From: Solwaraspora sp. WMMD1047
Lineage (GTDB): Bacteria > Actinomycetota > Actinomycetes > Mycobacteriales > Micromonosporaceae
DNA length: 64,000 nt
Direction of reading: 5' to 3'
Assembly (NCBI RefSeq): GCF_029626155.1
Contig: NZ_JARUBL010000001.1
Location: 2,170,001 to 2,234,000, forward strand
Positions 1 to 7,204 of the stretch are shown one piece after another (the first letter of the stretch is position 1; each line of letters begins with the position of its first letter). Under the pieces are notes generated by a model that saw nothing but the letters and a program-made list of their open reading frames with translations, ran no database searches and was not told the DNA's origin. The position numbers and the translations under genes were made by a program.

Positions 1-467
1 TGCTCGCCACCGACGTGCCGCCCGGCATCTCGGCCGATCCCGAGGTCCGACCGGTCCGCCCGGCCGAACTCGACCGGCTCTTCCCGGCCGCGGTCGCCAT
101 GTACACCGAGGAGGTCGGCGTCTCGCCGCTGGCCGAGGACGGCGGCCACAGCTACCGCCGCCGCCTCACCGACCTGGTCCGGGCCCGCCGGGCGTACGCC
201 CGGTTCGTCGACGGCCAGGTGGTGTTCAAGGCCGAACTCGCCGTCGTCACCCGGCGCACCGCCCAGGTCCAGGGGGTCTGGGTCGACCCGGCCTGGCGCG
301 GCCGGGGCATCGCGGCGGCGGCGATGGCAACCGTGGTGCGCGACGCGCTGGACCGGGTGGCCCCGACGGTCAGCCTCTACGTCAACGACTTCAACGTGCC
401 CGCCCGCCGGGTCTACGCCCGGTGTGGCTTCCGCCCGGTCGGCACCTTCGCCACCATCCTCTTCTGA
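1..467 (+). CDS. GNAT N-acetyltransferase with DUF4081-type front (5' truncated)
   Basis: The reading frame is open to the window edge (first whole codon at 3), so this is the C-terminal part of a longer protein. Residues after the edge read through a short linker into a complete GNAT fold: the acetyl-CoA loop is visible in the segment with WVDPAWRGRGIA, followed by the usual late motif SLYVNDFNVPARRVY and a GF near the end. Actinobacterial relatives with an N-terminal DUF4081 domain are about 280 residues long, so roughly 130 residues should lie upstream. The GTG at 15 could be read as a start but sits in the linker, not at a domain boundary. The acceptor substrate cannot be predicted. Confidence 0.85.
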   Translation, partial: LATDVPPGISADPEVRPVRPAELDRLFPAAVAMYTEEVGVSPLAEDGGHSYRRRLTDLVRARRAYARFVDGQVVFKAELAVVTRRTAQVQGVWVDPAWRGRGIAAAAMATVVRDALDRVAPTVSLYVNDFNVPARRVYARCGFRPVGTFATILF

Positions 468-477
468 GCCCGGCGGC

Positions 478-1221
478 TCAGTCGCGGCGGTGGCGGGTCA
501 GCGCCAGTGCGGTGCCGACCAGCCAACCGGCGATCACGAGCAGCAGCAGCCGCTCCAGCACGCCGACCACGGTGCCCCGGCCGAGCCCGAGCATGGCCAG
601 CCCGACCAGGGCCGACAGCGGCAGCGCCGCCAGGACCGCCGCCCGGGCCAGCCGGCCGACGACGGCGGGCGGGGCCGGCAGCCGATCGACCAGGCCGGTC
701 ACCCACGGCGGCAGGGGCAGCCGGGCGATCCCGGCCGGCAGGGTGCGGCCGGCATCCCGGAGCAGCCGGTCCACCCCGGGCGGCCGGGCCGGATCGGCGG
801 GCACCGGTGCGACGGCCAGCGCCAGCATCGCGAAGACGCAGCAGGCCACCGCGGCGATGCTCGCCGCGCCGTGCACCAGGTCGGCGGTGGTGGCCGACTC
901 GAACGGCGGCAGCGGGCAGCCCACGCTGCAGTTCACCGTCGCCGACACCGCGGTGCCGCCCGCCGCGGCGGCGAGCAGCCCGGCCGCCATCCGCGGCGCT
1001 CCCGGCAGCGCCGCGGCGAGCAGCAGCAGCGCCACCGCCAACCCCAGCACCCCCGACCGGTACGCGGTCGCGTAGTCGCTGCCGGCGATGCCGGCCTCGC
1101 TGACGTACCCGGTCGGACCCGGACCCGGACCGGCGACGACCGCGACCGCCACCGCGGCCGTGCCGGCCAGCGCGCAGCCGGCGGCACCCCAGCCGGCCGC
1201 CCGGCGGAGCGGCTCAGCCAC
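478..1221 (-). CDS. DUF998-type integral membrane protein
   Basis: The 247-residue protein has about six hydrophobic segments: one close to the N-terminus, a cluster around residues 55-90, one near 115-140 and a pair in the last 60 residues. A loop between the first segments carries the conserved-looking NCSVGCPLPPF with two cysteines facing outside the membrane. This layout fits DUF998 membrane proteins, whose biochemical role is unknown. The GTG start overlaps the end of the upstream GST gene by 8 bp, so the two are probably translated together. Assignment is by fold pattern rather than by a catalytic motif. Confidence 0.75.
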   Translation of the reverse strand: MAEPLRRAAGWGAAGCALAGTAAVAVAVVAGPGPGPTGYVSEAGIAGSDYATAYRSGVLGLAVALLLLAAALPGAPRMAAGLLAAAAGGTAVSATVNCSVGCPLPPFESATTADLVHGAASIAAVACCVFAMLALAVAPVPADPARPPGVDRLLRDAGRTLPAGIARLPLPPWVTGLVDRLPAPPAVVGRLARAAVLAALPLSALVGLAMLGLGRGTVVGVLERLLLLVIAGWLVGTALALTRHRRD

Positions 1222-2179
1222 GCCCGTGCGGAACCGTCCACCCGGACAGGTCCGGGCCCAGCGGCACGATCCCGGTCGGGTTGATCGCCGGATGGGTGCC
1301 GTAGTAGTGCCGCTTGATGTGGTCGAAGTCGACGGTGTCGCCGAACCCGGGCGTCTGGAACAGATCCCGGGCGTACGCCCAGAGCACCGGCAGTTCGGTC
1401 AGCTTCCGCAGGTTGCACTTGAAATGGCCGTGGTAGACCGCGTCGAACCGGACCAGCGTGGTGAACAGCCGCACGTCCGCCTCGGTGATCGCGTCCCCCA
1501 TCAGGTACCGGCGGTCGGTCAGCCGGCTGGAGAGGTCGTCCAGTCGGTCGAAGAGAGTCCGCACCGACCGCTGGTAACCCCGCTGGGAGGTGGCGAATCC
1601 ACACAGGTACACGCCGTTGTTCACCTCGTGGTACAGCACCTCCATCAGCTCGTCGAGCTCGGCCCGCAGCGGCTCCGGATACAGGTCCGGGGCGCCGGGG
1701 CGGTGCAGCGGACCCCACCGGGTGGACAGGTCGAGGGTCAACTGGGGGAAGTCGTTGCTGACCACCCGGCCGGTCACCGTGTCGACAAGCGCCGGGACGG
1801 TGACCCGGCCGGCGAAGTCGGGATCGGTCGCCCGGTACGCCTCCGCCAGGTACTCGATGCCGAGCACCGGGTCGCGACCGTCCGGATCGAGGGAGAACCG
1901 CCAGCCCCGGTCGTCGCGGATCGGGTCCACCGTAGCCAGCGAGATCGCCTCGTCCAGGCCGAGCAGGCCGCGTACGATCCGGACCCGGTGCGCCCACGGG
2001 CAGGCCCGCGACCAGACCAGCCGGTAGCGGCCGGCCTGCAGCGGCCAGCGGCCCTCGGCGTCCGGCCCGCCACCCGGCGGTGCCTGCGAATCCGCGCTGA
2101 TCCGCCCGGTGAATCTGTTCGGCTGGCGGACGAACTGCCCGCCAGCGTCGGTCTCCTTGGTGAACTGGGCCCGAGCCAT
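1214..2179 (-). CDS. Glutathione S-transferase family protein, hydroquinone-reductase (Xi-class) type
   Basis: The protein (321 residues) has the Xi-class GST hallmark CPWAH, with the active cysteine at residue 60, then the V-P-x-L strand of the thioredoxin fold and an all-helical C-terminal half with the DHIKRHYY segment typical of glutathionyl-hydroquinone reductases (YqjG/EcM4 family). These enzymes reduce glutathionyl-hydroquinones using two thiols. Actinobacteria normally make mycothiol instead of glutathione, so a mycothiol conjugate is the likely substrate; that is inference. The ATG start is supported by TAGGTT exactly 6 nt upstream on the minus strand, suggesting a leaderless message. 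It is followed by the overlapping DUF998 gene. Confidence 0.88.
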   Translation of the reverse strand: MARAQFTKETDAGGQFVRQPNRFTGRISADSQAPPGGGPDAEGRWPLQAGRYRLVWSRACPWAHRVRIVRGLLGLDEAISLATVDPIRDDRGWRFSLDPDGRDPVLGIEYLAEAYRATDPDFAGRVTVPALVDTVTGRVVSNDFPQLTLDLSTRWGPLHRPGAPDLYPEPLRAELDELMEVLYHEVNNGVYLCGFATSQRGYQRSVRTLFDRLDDLSSRLTDRRYLMGDAITEADVRLFTTLVRFDAVYHGHFKCNLRKLTELPVLWAYARDLFQTPGFGDTVDFDHIKRHYYGTHPAINPTGIVPLGPDLSGWTVPHGRG

Positions 2180-2185
2180 GCGGTC

Positions 2186-2191
2186 AACCTA
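2186..2191 (-). promoter_or_regulatory. -10 box for leaderless GST mRNA
   Basis: On the minus strand TAGGTT ends 6 nt before the ATG at 2179, with no purine-rich ribosome-binding site in between. A TANNNT box at this distance predicts transcription starting at the A of ATG. No clear -35 is visible. Confidence 0.55.
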
Positions 2192-2235
2192 TCCCGCCCG
2201 GCCATCCCGGCCGGCCCGGTGACCGGCCGATAGAA

Positions 2236-2247
2236 GTTCCGCGGAAC
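2236..2247. promoter_or_regulatory. Perfect 12-bp palindrome GTTCCGCGGAAC, candidate operator
   Basis: The dyad lies in the divergent gap between the GST gene and the SAM methyltransferase gene. It precedes a possible plus-strand -10 box (TACAGT, 2254-2259), so a bound protein would sit over the -35 region of the methyltransferase promoter. No adjacent regulator gene points to a specific binder. Confidence 0.35.
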
Positions 2248-2323
2248 AGGCCCTACAGTGAGCTGATCAATCGTCCGGGCCGGTCGCGGGGGCGCCGACC
2301 CGGCGGAGCGAGTGAGGCTGAGC

Positions 2324-3142
2324 ATGCAACTGCCCGAAGGGCTCCCCGCGGAGATCGATCTGAGCCGGCCGAGCGCGGCCCGGGTCTACGACTACTTCCT
2401 CGGCGGCGCGCACAACTTCGAGATCGACCGGCAGCTCGCCCAGCAGATCGCGAGCATGACCCCCAACCTGGCCGAGACCATGCGGGCCGGGCGGGCGTTC
2501 CTGCGCCGGGCGGTCCGGTTCCTGCTCGACGAGGGGATCGAGCAGTTCCTCGACATCGGCTCCGGCATTCCGACCGTCGGCAACGTGCACGAGGTCGCGC
2601 ACGCCGCCAACCCGGCCGCCCGGGTCGTCTATGTGGACATCGACCCGGTCGCCGTGGCCCACAGCCGGTCGATCCTGGCCGATGTCGACAACGCCGGCGT
2701 GATCCACGCCGACCTGCGCGAGCCCGACCGGATCATCGCCGAGGCGAAGCGCTCCGGGCTGATCGACTTCGACCGGCCGGTCGCCATCCTGCTCGCCGGG
2801 GTGGTGCACTTCATCCCCGACGCCGACCGACCGGCGGAGCTCCTCGCGACGCTGCGGGCCGCCACCGTGCCCGGCAGCTACCTGGTGATCTCCCACTCCA
2901 CCTTCGAGGACCAGCCGCCGGAGATGCTGGCCGCGCAGCGGCTCTCCAAGCGCACCGCCACCGAGATCACCCTGCGGTCGAAGGTGCAGATCGCCGACTA
3001 CTTCGGCGACTTCACGATCGTCGAGCCGGGGATCGTCCAGATGCCACTCTGGCGCCCGGACGACCCGTCCGACGTGGACGACAACCCGGCGCGGTCCGGG
3101 GCGTACGGCGCGGTCGGCCGGCACGACGACCCCGCCGGCTAG
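2324..3142 (+). CDS. SAM-dependent methyltransferase, DUF574 (Methyltransf_19) family
   Basis: The protein shows the DUF574 layout common in actinomycetes: an N-terminal SRPSAARVYDYFLGG segment, the SAM-binding loop FLDIGSGIPTVGNVHEVA, the acidic strand-2 end VVYVDIDPVAV, and a late VISHSTFE segment. Length (272 residues from this start) is normal for the family. Members are often near regulatory or secondary-metabolism genes, but their substrates are mostly unknown. I chose ATG 2324 because GTGAGG lies 6 nt before it; a GTG at 2312 is an in-frame alternative. The next gene begins 4 bp after the stop, implying one transcript with the c-di-GMP protein. Confidence 0.88.
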   Translation: MQLPEGLPAEIDLSRPSAARVYDYFLGGAHNFEIDRQLAQQIASMTPNLAETMRAGRAFLRRAVRFLLDEGIEQFLDIGSGIPTVGNVHEVAHAANPAARVVYVDIDPVAVAHSRSILADVDNAGVIHADLREPDRIIAEAKRSGLIDFDRPVAILLAGVVHFIPDADRPAELLATLRAATVPGSYLVISHSTFEDQPPEMLAAQRLSKRTATEITLRSKVQIADYFGDFTIVEPGIVQMPLWRPDDPSDVDDNPARSGAYGAVGRHDDPAG

Positions 3143-3146
3143 ACCC

Positions 3147-5321
3147 GTGACCGCCCCCGCCCCGGCCGCCGAGGGCGGCACCGCCGACGACGGAGCAGGT
3201 CGGTTCGCCCGCCGCTGGGCGCGCGAGGTCGGCCGGCTCGGGTTCCTCCCGCTCAGCTCGACCGACACCGAACGGCTGCTCTACGCGTACACCCTCCGGC
3301 TGGCCGAGGCGGTCCGCGCCGAACCGTTCACCGCCGAGCCGGGGTACCTGGTCGGTCGCGGGCTGGTCGACGCGCACCTGACCGAGCCGGCGATGGTCGA
3401 CTGGTCGGTGCGGGCGCTCGGGGCTGAGTTCCAGACCACGGTCCTGGCGGCCCACGGCCCGGTGCCGGCCGAACCGGCGCTGGCCGACCGGATCGCCCGG
3501 CTGCAGGGCGCGCTCGCCGCCGGGTACGCCGACGGGCTGCGCGAACGGACCTTCAGCCAGCAGGAGCGGATCGCCCGGTCGGCCTGGGAGGCCCGGGACG
3601 AGGTCGAACAGGCGCTGCGGGACAGCGAGGCCCGGTTCCGGGCGGTCTTCACCGGCGCGGCGATCGGAATCGGCATCGGCGACCTGGACGGGCGGATCCT
3701 CGACGTCAACCAGTCCTTCGCGGACCTGCTCGGCTACACGGTCGAGGAGATGCGGCAGATCAATGTCGCCGAACTCTTCCACCCCGACGACGCCGCCGGG
3801 ATGTGGGAGGTGTACCGGGACCTGATCGAAGGAAAGATCGACAACGCCCGGACCGAGAAGCGCTACTACCGCAAGGACGGCGACTTCGTCTGGACCGACC
3901 TGGCCGTCTCGCTGATCCGGTACGACGACGGCCGACCCCGCTTCACCGTGGCCATGGTCGAGGACATCACCCAACGGTACGAACTGGAGCAGCGGCTGCG
4001 GTTCCAGGCCCTGCACGACCCGCTGACCGGGCTGCCGAACCGTACCCTCTTCTTCGAGCGACTGGCCGCGGTCTTCGACCGGGCCGCGGAGCGGGACCGG
4101 GTCGGGGTCTGCTTCCTGGACCTGGACGGGTTCAAGGCGATAAACGACACGCTCGGCCACGACCTCGGCGACCGACTGCTGGTGGTGATCGCCCAGCGGC
4201 TCTCCGGCTGCGTCGCCGACACCGGCCACCTGGTGGCCCGGATGGGTGGCGACGAGTTCGTGATCCTGGTCGGCGACACCACCGGCGACCACGACGCGGT
4301 CGCCGTCGCCGAGACGGCGCTGGCCGCGGTCGCCGAACCGGTCCAGATCGAGGACCAGCAGCTGGCCGTGACGGCGAGCATCGGGATCGTCGAGTGGCCG
4401 GTCGCCGGCACCAACCCGTCGGACCTGATGAAGGCCGCCGACACCACGCTCTACTGGGCCAAGGCCGACGGCCGCGGCCGGTGGGCGCTGCACGACCCGG
4501 AGCGCAACGCCCGGGACCTGGCCAAGGCGGCGCTGGCGGCCCGCCTGCCGGGGGCCCTGGAGCGGGGCGAGTTCGAAGTGGACTACCAGCCGATCGTCGC
4601 GCTCGCCGACGCCGCGCCGGTCGCGGTCGAGGCGCTGGTCCGCTGGCGCCACCCGGAGCTGGGACTGCTCGGCCCGGACGAGTTCATCGGCCTGGCCGAG
4701 GAGACCGGGCTGATCTGCCGGCTCGGCGAATGGGTGCTGGACCGGGCCTGCGAACACGCCGCCGAATGGCTGCGGGAGTTCCCCGGGGTCCGACTGGTGG
4801 TGAGCGTGAACCTGGCCGCCCGGCAGGCCAGCGACCCGAGCATCGTCAACGCGGTCGCCGCGGCGCTGCACCGCACCCGGCTCCCGGCCGAGCTGCTGCA
4901 GCTCGAACTGACCGAGAGCGCGCTGATGGCCACCACCGGCGAACCGCTGCGGATCCTGCGCCGGCTGGCCGCCCTCGGCGTCCGGCTGGCCATCGACGAC
5001 TTCGGCACCGGCTACTCCAACCTCGCCTACCTGCGCCGCATGCCGATCCACTCGCTCAAGCTGGCCGGCCCGTTCATCGAAGGGCTGCCGTCGGGCGGCC
5101 CGCCCGGCGCGTACGACGAACGGCTCGTCGACGCGCTGGTGCGGCTGGCCCACGCACTCGGTCTCACGGTCACCGCCGAGGCGGTGGAGACCGCCGCCCA
5201 GGCCGCGCTGCTGCGCGGGCTCGGCTGCGACACCGCCCAGGGCCGCTACTTCGGCGCCCCGACCGACGCGGCGTCGGTGACCGCCCGGCTGCGCGACGGC
5301 GGCGCCGGTAGGGAAGGCTGA
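3147..5321 (+). CDS. PAS-GGDEF-EAL cyclic-di-GMP signalling protein
   Basis: The 724-residue protein has an uncharacterised helical N-terminus (about 1-150), a PAS domain (about 155-275), a GGDEF domain with DPLTGLPNR and an intact GGDEF at 367-371, and an EAL domain starting near 475 with EAL at 495-497. No membrane segment is evident, so it should be cytosolic. GGDEF domains make c-di-GMP and EAL domains hydrolyse it. The cyclase looks active, and the inhibitory RxxD I-site before GGDEF is replaced by DTGH. In the EAL domain ELTES, DDFGTGYS, AEAVE and a late Q are kept, but the usual KID motif reads KLAG, so hydrolysis may be weak. GTG start; downstream DUF456 gene starts 4 bp after the stop. 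Confidence 0.93.
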   Translation: MTAPAPAAEGGTADDGAGRFARRWAREVGRLGFLPLSSTDTERLLYAYTLRLAEAVRAEPFTAEPGYLVGRGLVDAHLTEPAMVDWSVRALGAEFQTTVLAAHGPVPAEPALADRIARLQGALAAGYADGLRERTFSQQERIARSAWEARDEVEQALRDSEARFRAVFTGAAIGIGIGDLDGRILDVNQSFADLLGYTVEEMRQINVAELFHPDDAAGMWEVYRDLIEGKIDNARTEKRYYRKDGDFVWTDLAVSLIRYDDGRPRFTVAMVEDITQRYELEQRLRFQALHDPLTGLPNRTLFFERLAAVFDRAAERDRVGVCFLDLDGFKAINDTLGHDLGDRLLVVIAQRLSGCVADTGHLVARMGGDEFVILVGDTTGDHDAVAVAETALAAVAEPVQIEDQQLAVTASIGIVEWPVAGTNPSDLMKAADTTLYWAKADGRGRWALHDPERNARDLAKAALAARLPGALERGEFEVDYQPIVALADAAPVAVEALVRWRHPELGLLGPDEFIGLAEETGLICRLGEWVLDRACEHAAEWLREFPGVRLVVSVNLAARQASDPSIVNAVAAALHRTRLPAELLQLELTESALMATTGEPLRILRRLAALGVRLAIDDFGTGYSNLAYLRRMPIHSLKLAGPFIEGLPSGGPPGAYDERLVDALVRLAHALGLTVTAEAVETAAQAALLRGLGCDTAQGRYFGAPTDAASVTARLRDGGAGREG

Positions 5322-5325
5322 CGGG

Positions 5326-5826
5326 GTGGACCTCGGCGACACCGGCACCCTCGTCACCCTGCTCAGCGGGGTGGCCATCCTGATCGGCATCGTCGGCGTC
5401 GTGGTGCCCGTGCTGCCCGGCCTGGCGCTCTGCTGGCTCGGCGTGCTCGGCTGGGCACTGCTCGGCGGCGACGGCTGGCAGCGGTGGCCGGTGCTCTTGC
5501 TGGCGACCGGGGTGGCGGCCGCCGGGACGGTGGTGAAGTACCTCTGGCCCGGCCGGGACCTCAAACGCTCCGGGGTGCCGACCAGTTCCCTGGTGGCCGG
5601 CGGGGTGCTGGGGCTGGTCGGGTTCTTCGTGGTGCCGGTGGTCGGGCTGCTGCTCGGCTTCGTGCTCGGCCTCTGGCTGGCCGAGCGGGTCCGGCTCGGC
5701 GACTCGCGGCTGGCCTGGCCGGCGACGAAGCGGGCGCTGCGGGCGGTCGGCCTGGCCATGCTGATCGAGCTGACCGCGGCCCTCGGCATCGCCGGCCTCT
5801 GGGTGGCCGGCCTGCTGATCGCCTGA
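5326..5826 (+). CDS. DUF456 small integral membrane protein
   Basis: The 166-residue protein is mostly hydrophobic, with about five predicted membrane spans and the glycine-rich GIVGVVVPVLPGL repeat-like segment typical of DUF456. No catalytic residues are apparent and the family has no settled function. It begins with GTG 4 bp after the GGDEF-EAL stop, with AGGGAAGG inside the preceding coding end as a possible ribosome-binding site, so it is probably the last gene of the methyltransferase/c-di-GMP transcript. Confidence 0.82.
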   Translation: MDLGDTGTLVTLLSGVAILIGIVGVVVPVLPGLALCWLGVLGWALLGGDGWQRWPVLLLATGVAAAGTVVKYLWPGRDLKRSGVPTSSLVAGGVLGLVGFFVVPVVGLLLGFVLGLWLAERVRLGDSRLAWPATKRALRAVGLAMLIELTAALGIAGLWVAGLLIA

Positions 5827-6250
5827 ACCACCCCGCCCCGCTGCCCAGGCCGGCCCGCCCGGCCGGCCTGAGATGCGGCCGCCCTGCCGGCCGGCGCCGT
5901 GCCTGGGTCAGCGCCGTGCCTGGGCCGGCGCTGGGCGGACCTGCCGGCCGGGGTGGAGGCGCGGCGGCGCGGGGCGGCCACGGGTACGGCCGCCAACCGT
6001 ACGGGTGAGAGAGAGGTGACGGCGCCCCGCGCCGCCGCGCTGGCCGGGCCGTCCGAGGGCCCGGCGGGCCACAGCTATGAGCATGCGCCGGCGCCGGTGA
6101 CCAGGCAACGGATTTACCCCGTCGCGGGGCCTGGCGGCGACGGGACGGCCGGGTTTGTCAGCGGCCGGCGGCGGTGGGCGCTGGTCGTACCATCGAGGCA
6201 CCGGCCGGCATCCGCCGGCCCACCGCCGCGACCAGAGTGGGGGTCCGCCG
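5827..6250. other. 424-bp intergenic region before the FadR-type regulator
   Basis: No convincing gene is present; the open frames here are uninterrupted GC-rich sequence without codon bias or start signals. The only structure is a short direct repeat (GCGCCGTGCCTGGG at 5894-5907 and 5911-5924) and a possible -10 box TACCAT at 6188-6193 for the regulator gene. There is no obvious terminator for the upstream operon. Confidence 0.6.
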
Positions 6251-7078
6251 ATGCCGACCGACGCGGTGGCCGCCGATCTCGGCCTGCCCGCGGGTGGCCC
6301 GGTAGCCGGCGATCCGCAGCCGCCCGCCGACCTCGGGGTGCCGATGTGGCGGCCGGTCCGCGGCGGCAACGCCTTCGAGATCACCGTGGCCCGGTTGGCG
6401 CAGGCCATCCGGCTCGGCCTGGTCGCCGAGGGGGAACGGCTGCCGGCCGAGCGGGACCTCGCCGACAAGCTGCAGGTGAGCCGGATGACCCTGCGGGAGG
6501 CGATCAGGGCGCTCCGGGAGGCCGGCTACCTGGAGTCGCGCCGCGGGCGTACCGGGGGCACCTTCGTCGTCTCCCGGTCCGGCGGGCGGTCCGGGCGGCG
6601 GGCGGCCGGGCCCGCGGTGGCCACCCGGCCCCGACCGGTCGCGGCCGAGGTGGCCCGGCAGATGGGCGCCAGCCTGCCCGACGCCCTGGACTTCCGGCGG
6701 GTCCTGGAGCCCGGTGCCGCCGCGCTGGCCGCCGGCCGGCGACTGCCCGACGCCGACCGGGAACGGCTGCGGTCCTGCCTGGTGGCCTCCCGGGACCGCG
6801 CCCCCGCCGTCCGGCGGGTCGCCGACTCCCGGCTGCACCTGGCCATCGCCGGGGCCAGCGGTAGCCCGTCGCTGGCGGCGGCGGTGGCCGACGTGCAGCT
6901 CACCCTGGACCGGCTGCTCGCGGCCATCCCGGTGATCCCGCGCAACCTGGACCACTCGGACCGGCAGCACACCCGGGTGGTCGAGGCGATCCTGGCCGGC
7001 GACCCGGCCGCCGCCCGCGCCGGCATGGAGGAGCACTGCGACGCCACCGCCGAACTGCTGCGCGGCCTGCTCGGCTGA
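6251..7078 (+). CDS. FadR-type GntR transcriptional regulator (FCD domain)
   Basis: From the ATG at 6251 the product is 275 residues. Residues about 45-115 form a GntR winged helix-turn-helix (PAERDLADKLQVSRMTLREAI). The C-terminal half is an all-helical FCD ligand domain that keeps three histidines of the usual metal site (in SRLHLAI, QHTRVVEAI and EEHCDA). FCD regulators sense small acids or amine-derived metabolites. The gene directly precedes the gamma-glutamylation cluster in the same orientation and is the likely regulator of it. The open frame continues 96 bp upstream, but GGGGGT shortly before 6251 and the absence of conserved sequence upstream favour this start. Confidence 0.88.
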   Translation: MPTDAVAADLGLPAGGPVAGDPQPPADLGVPMWRPVRGGNAFEITVARLAQAIRLGLVAEGERLPAERDLADKLQVSRMTLREAIRALREAGYLESRRGRTGGTFVVSRSGGRSGRRAAGPAVATRPRPVAAEVARQMGASLPDALDFRRVLEPGAAALAAGRRLPDADRERLRSCLVASRDRAPAVRRVADSRLHLAIAGASGSPSLAAAVADVQLTLDRLLAAIPVIPRNLDHSDRQHTRVVEAILAGDPAAARAGMEEHCDATAELLRGLLG

Positions 7079-7155
7079 GCCGGCGGACCGCTCGGGGTGA
7101 GCCGGCGGGCCATTCGGGCTGAGCCGGCGGGCCATTCGGGCTGAGCCGGCGGGAT
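7076..7155. repeat. 22-bp tandem repeat, about 3.6 copies
   Basis: Copies begin at 7076, 7098, 7120 and 7142, each opening with TGAGCCGGCGG; the second and third copies are identical over their full length apart from their first base or two. The array starts on the regulator's stop codon and ends just before the glnA-like promoter. A period of 22 bp is about two helical turns, so repeated protein sites would lie on one face of the DNA. Confidence 0.75.
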
Positions 7156-7183
7156 TGACGCCCCAATGGTTTGCCGGTAGACC
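7155..7183 (+). promoter_or_regulatory. Promoter of the gamma-glutamylation operon with overlapping dyad
   Basis: TTGACG (7155-7160) and TAGACC (7178-7183) are separated by 17 bp, a good vegetative-sigma arrangement. An imperfect inverted repeat, GGTTTGCC/GGTAGACC (7168-7183, 6 of 8 matching), covers the spacer and the -10 box and would let the neighbouring FadR-type protein block polymerase. Transcription should start near 7190, followed by GGAGG (7193-7197) 7 nt before the ATG at 7205. Confidence 0.6.
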
Positions 7184-7204
7184 TTTTCGCATGGAGGCTC
7201 CCGC

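Noticed and set aside
3012-5996. 994-codon minus-strand frame opposite the GGDEF-EAL gene
   Set aside because: High-GC shadow: the plus strand has complete domains, and the minus translation is low-complexity with no family match.
5827-6250. Coding frame running into the FadR-type gene (5899-6864)
   Set aside because: Different frame from the regulator, Arg/Gly-rich composition typical of GC shadows, no start signal.
7076-7155. CRISPR-like array
   Set aside because: No spacers; period 22 bp with direct abutting copies.
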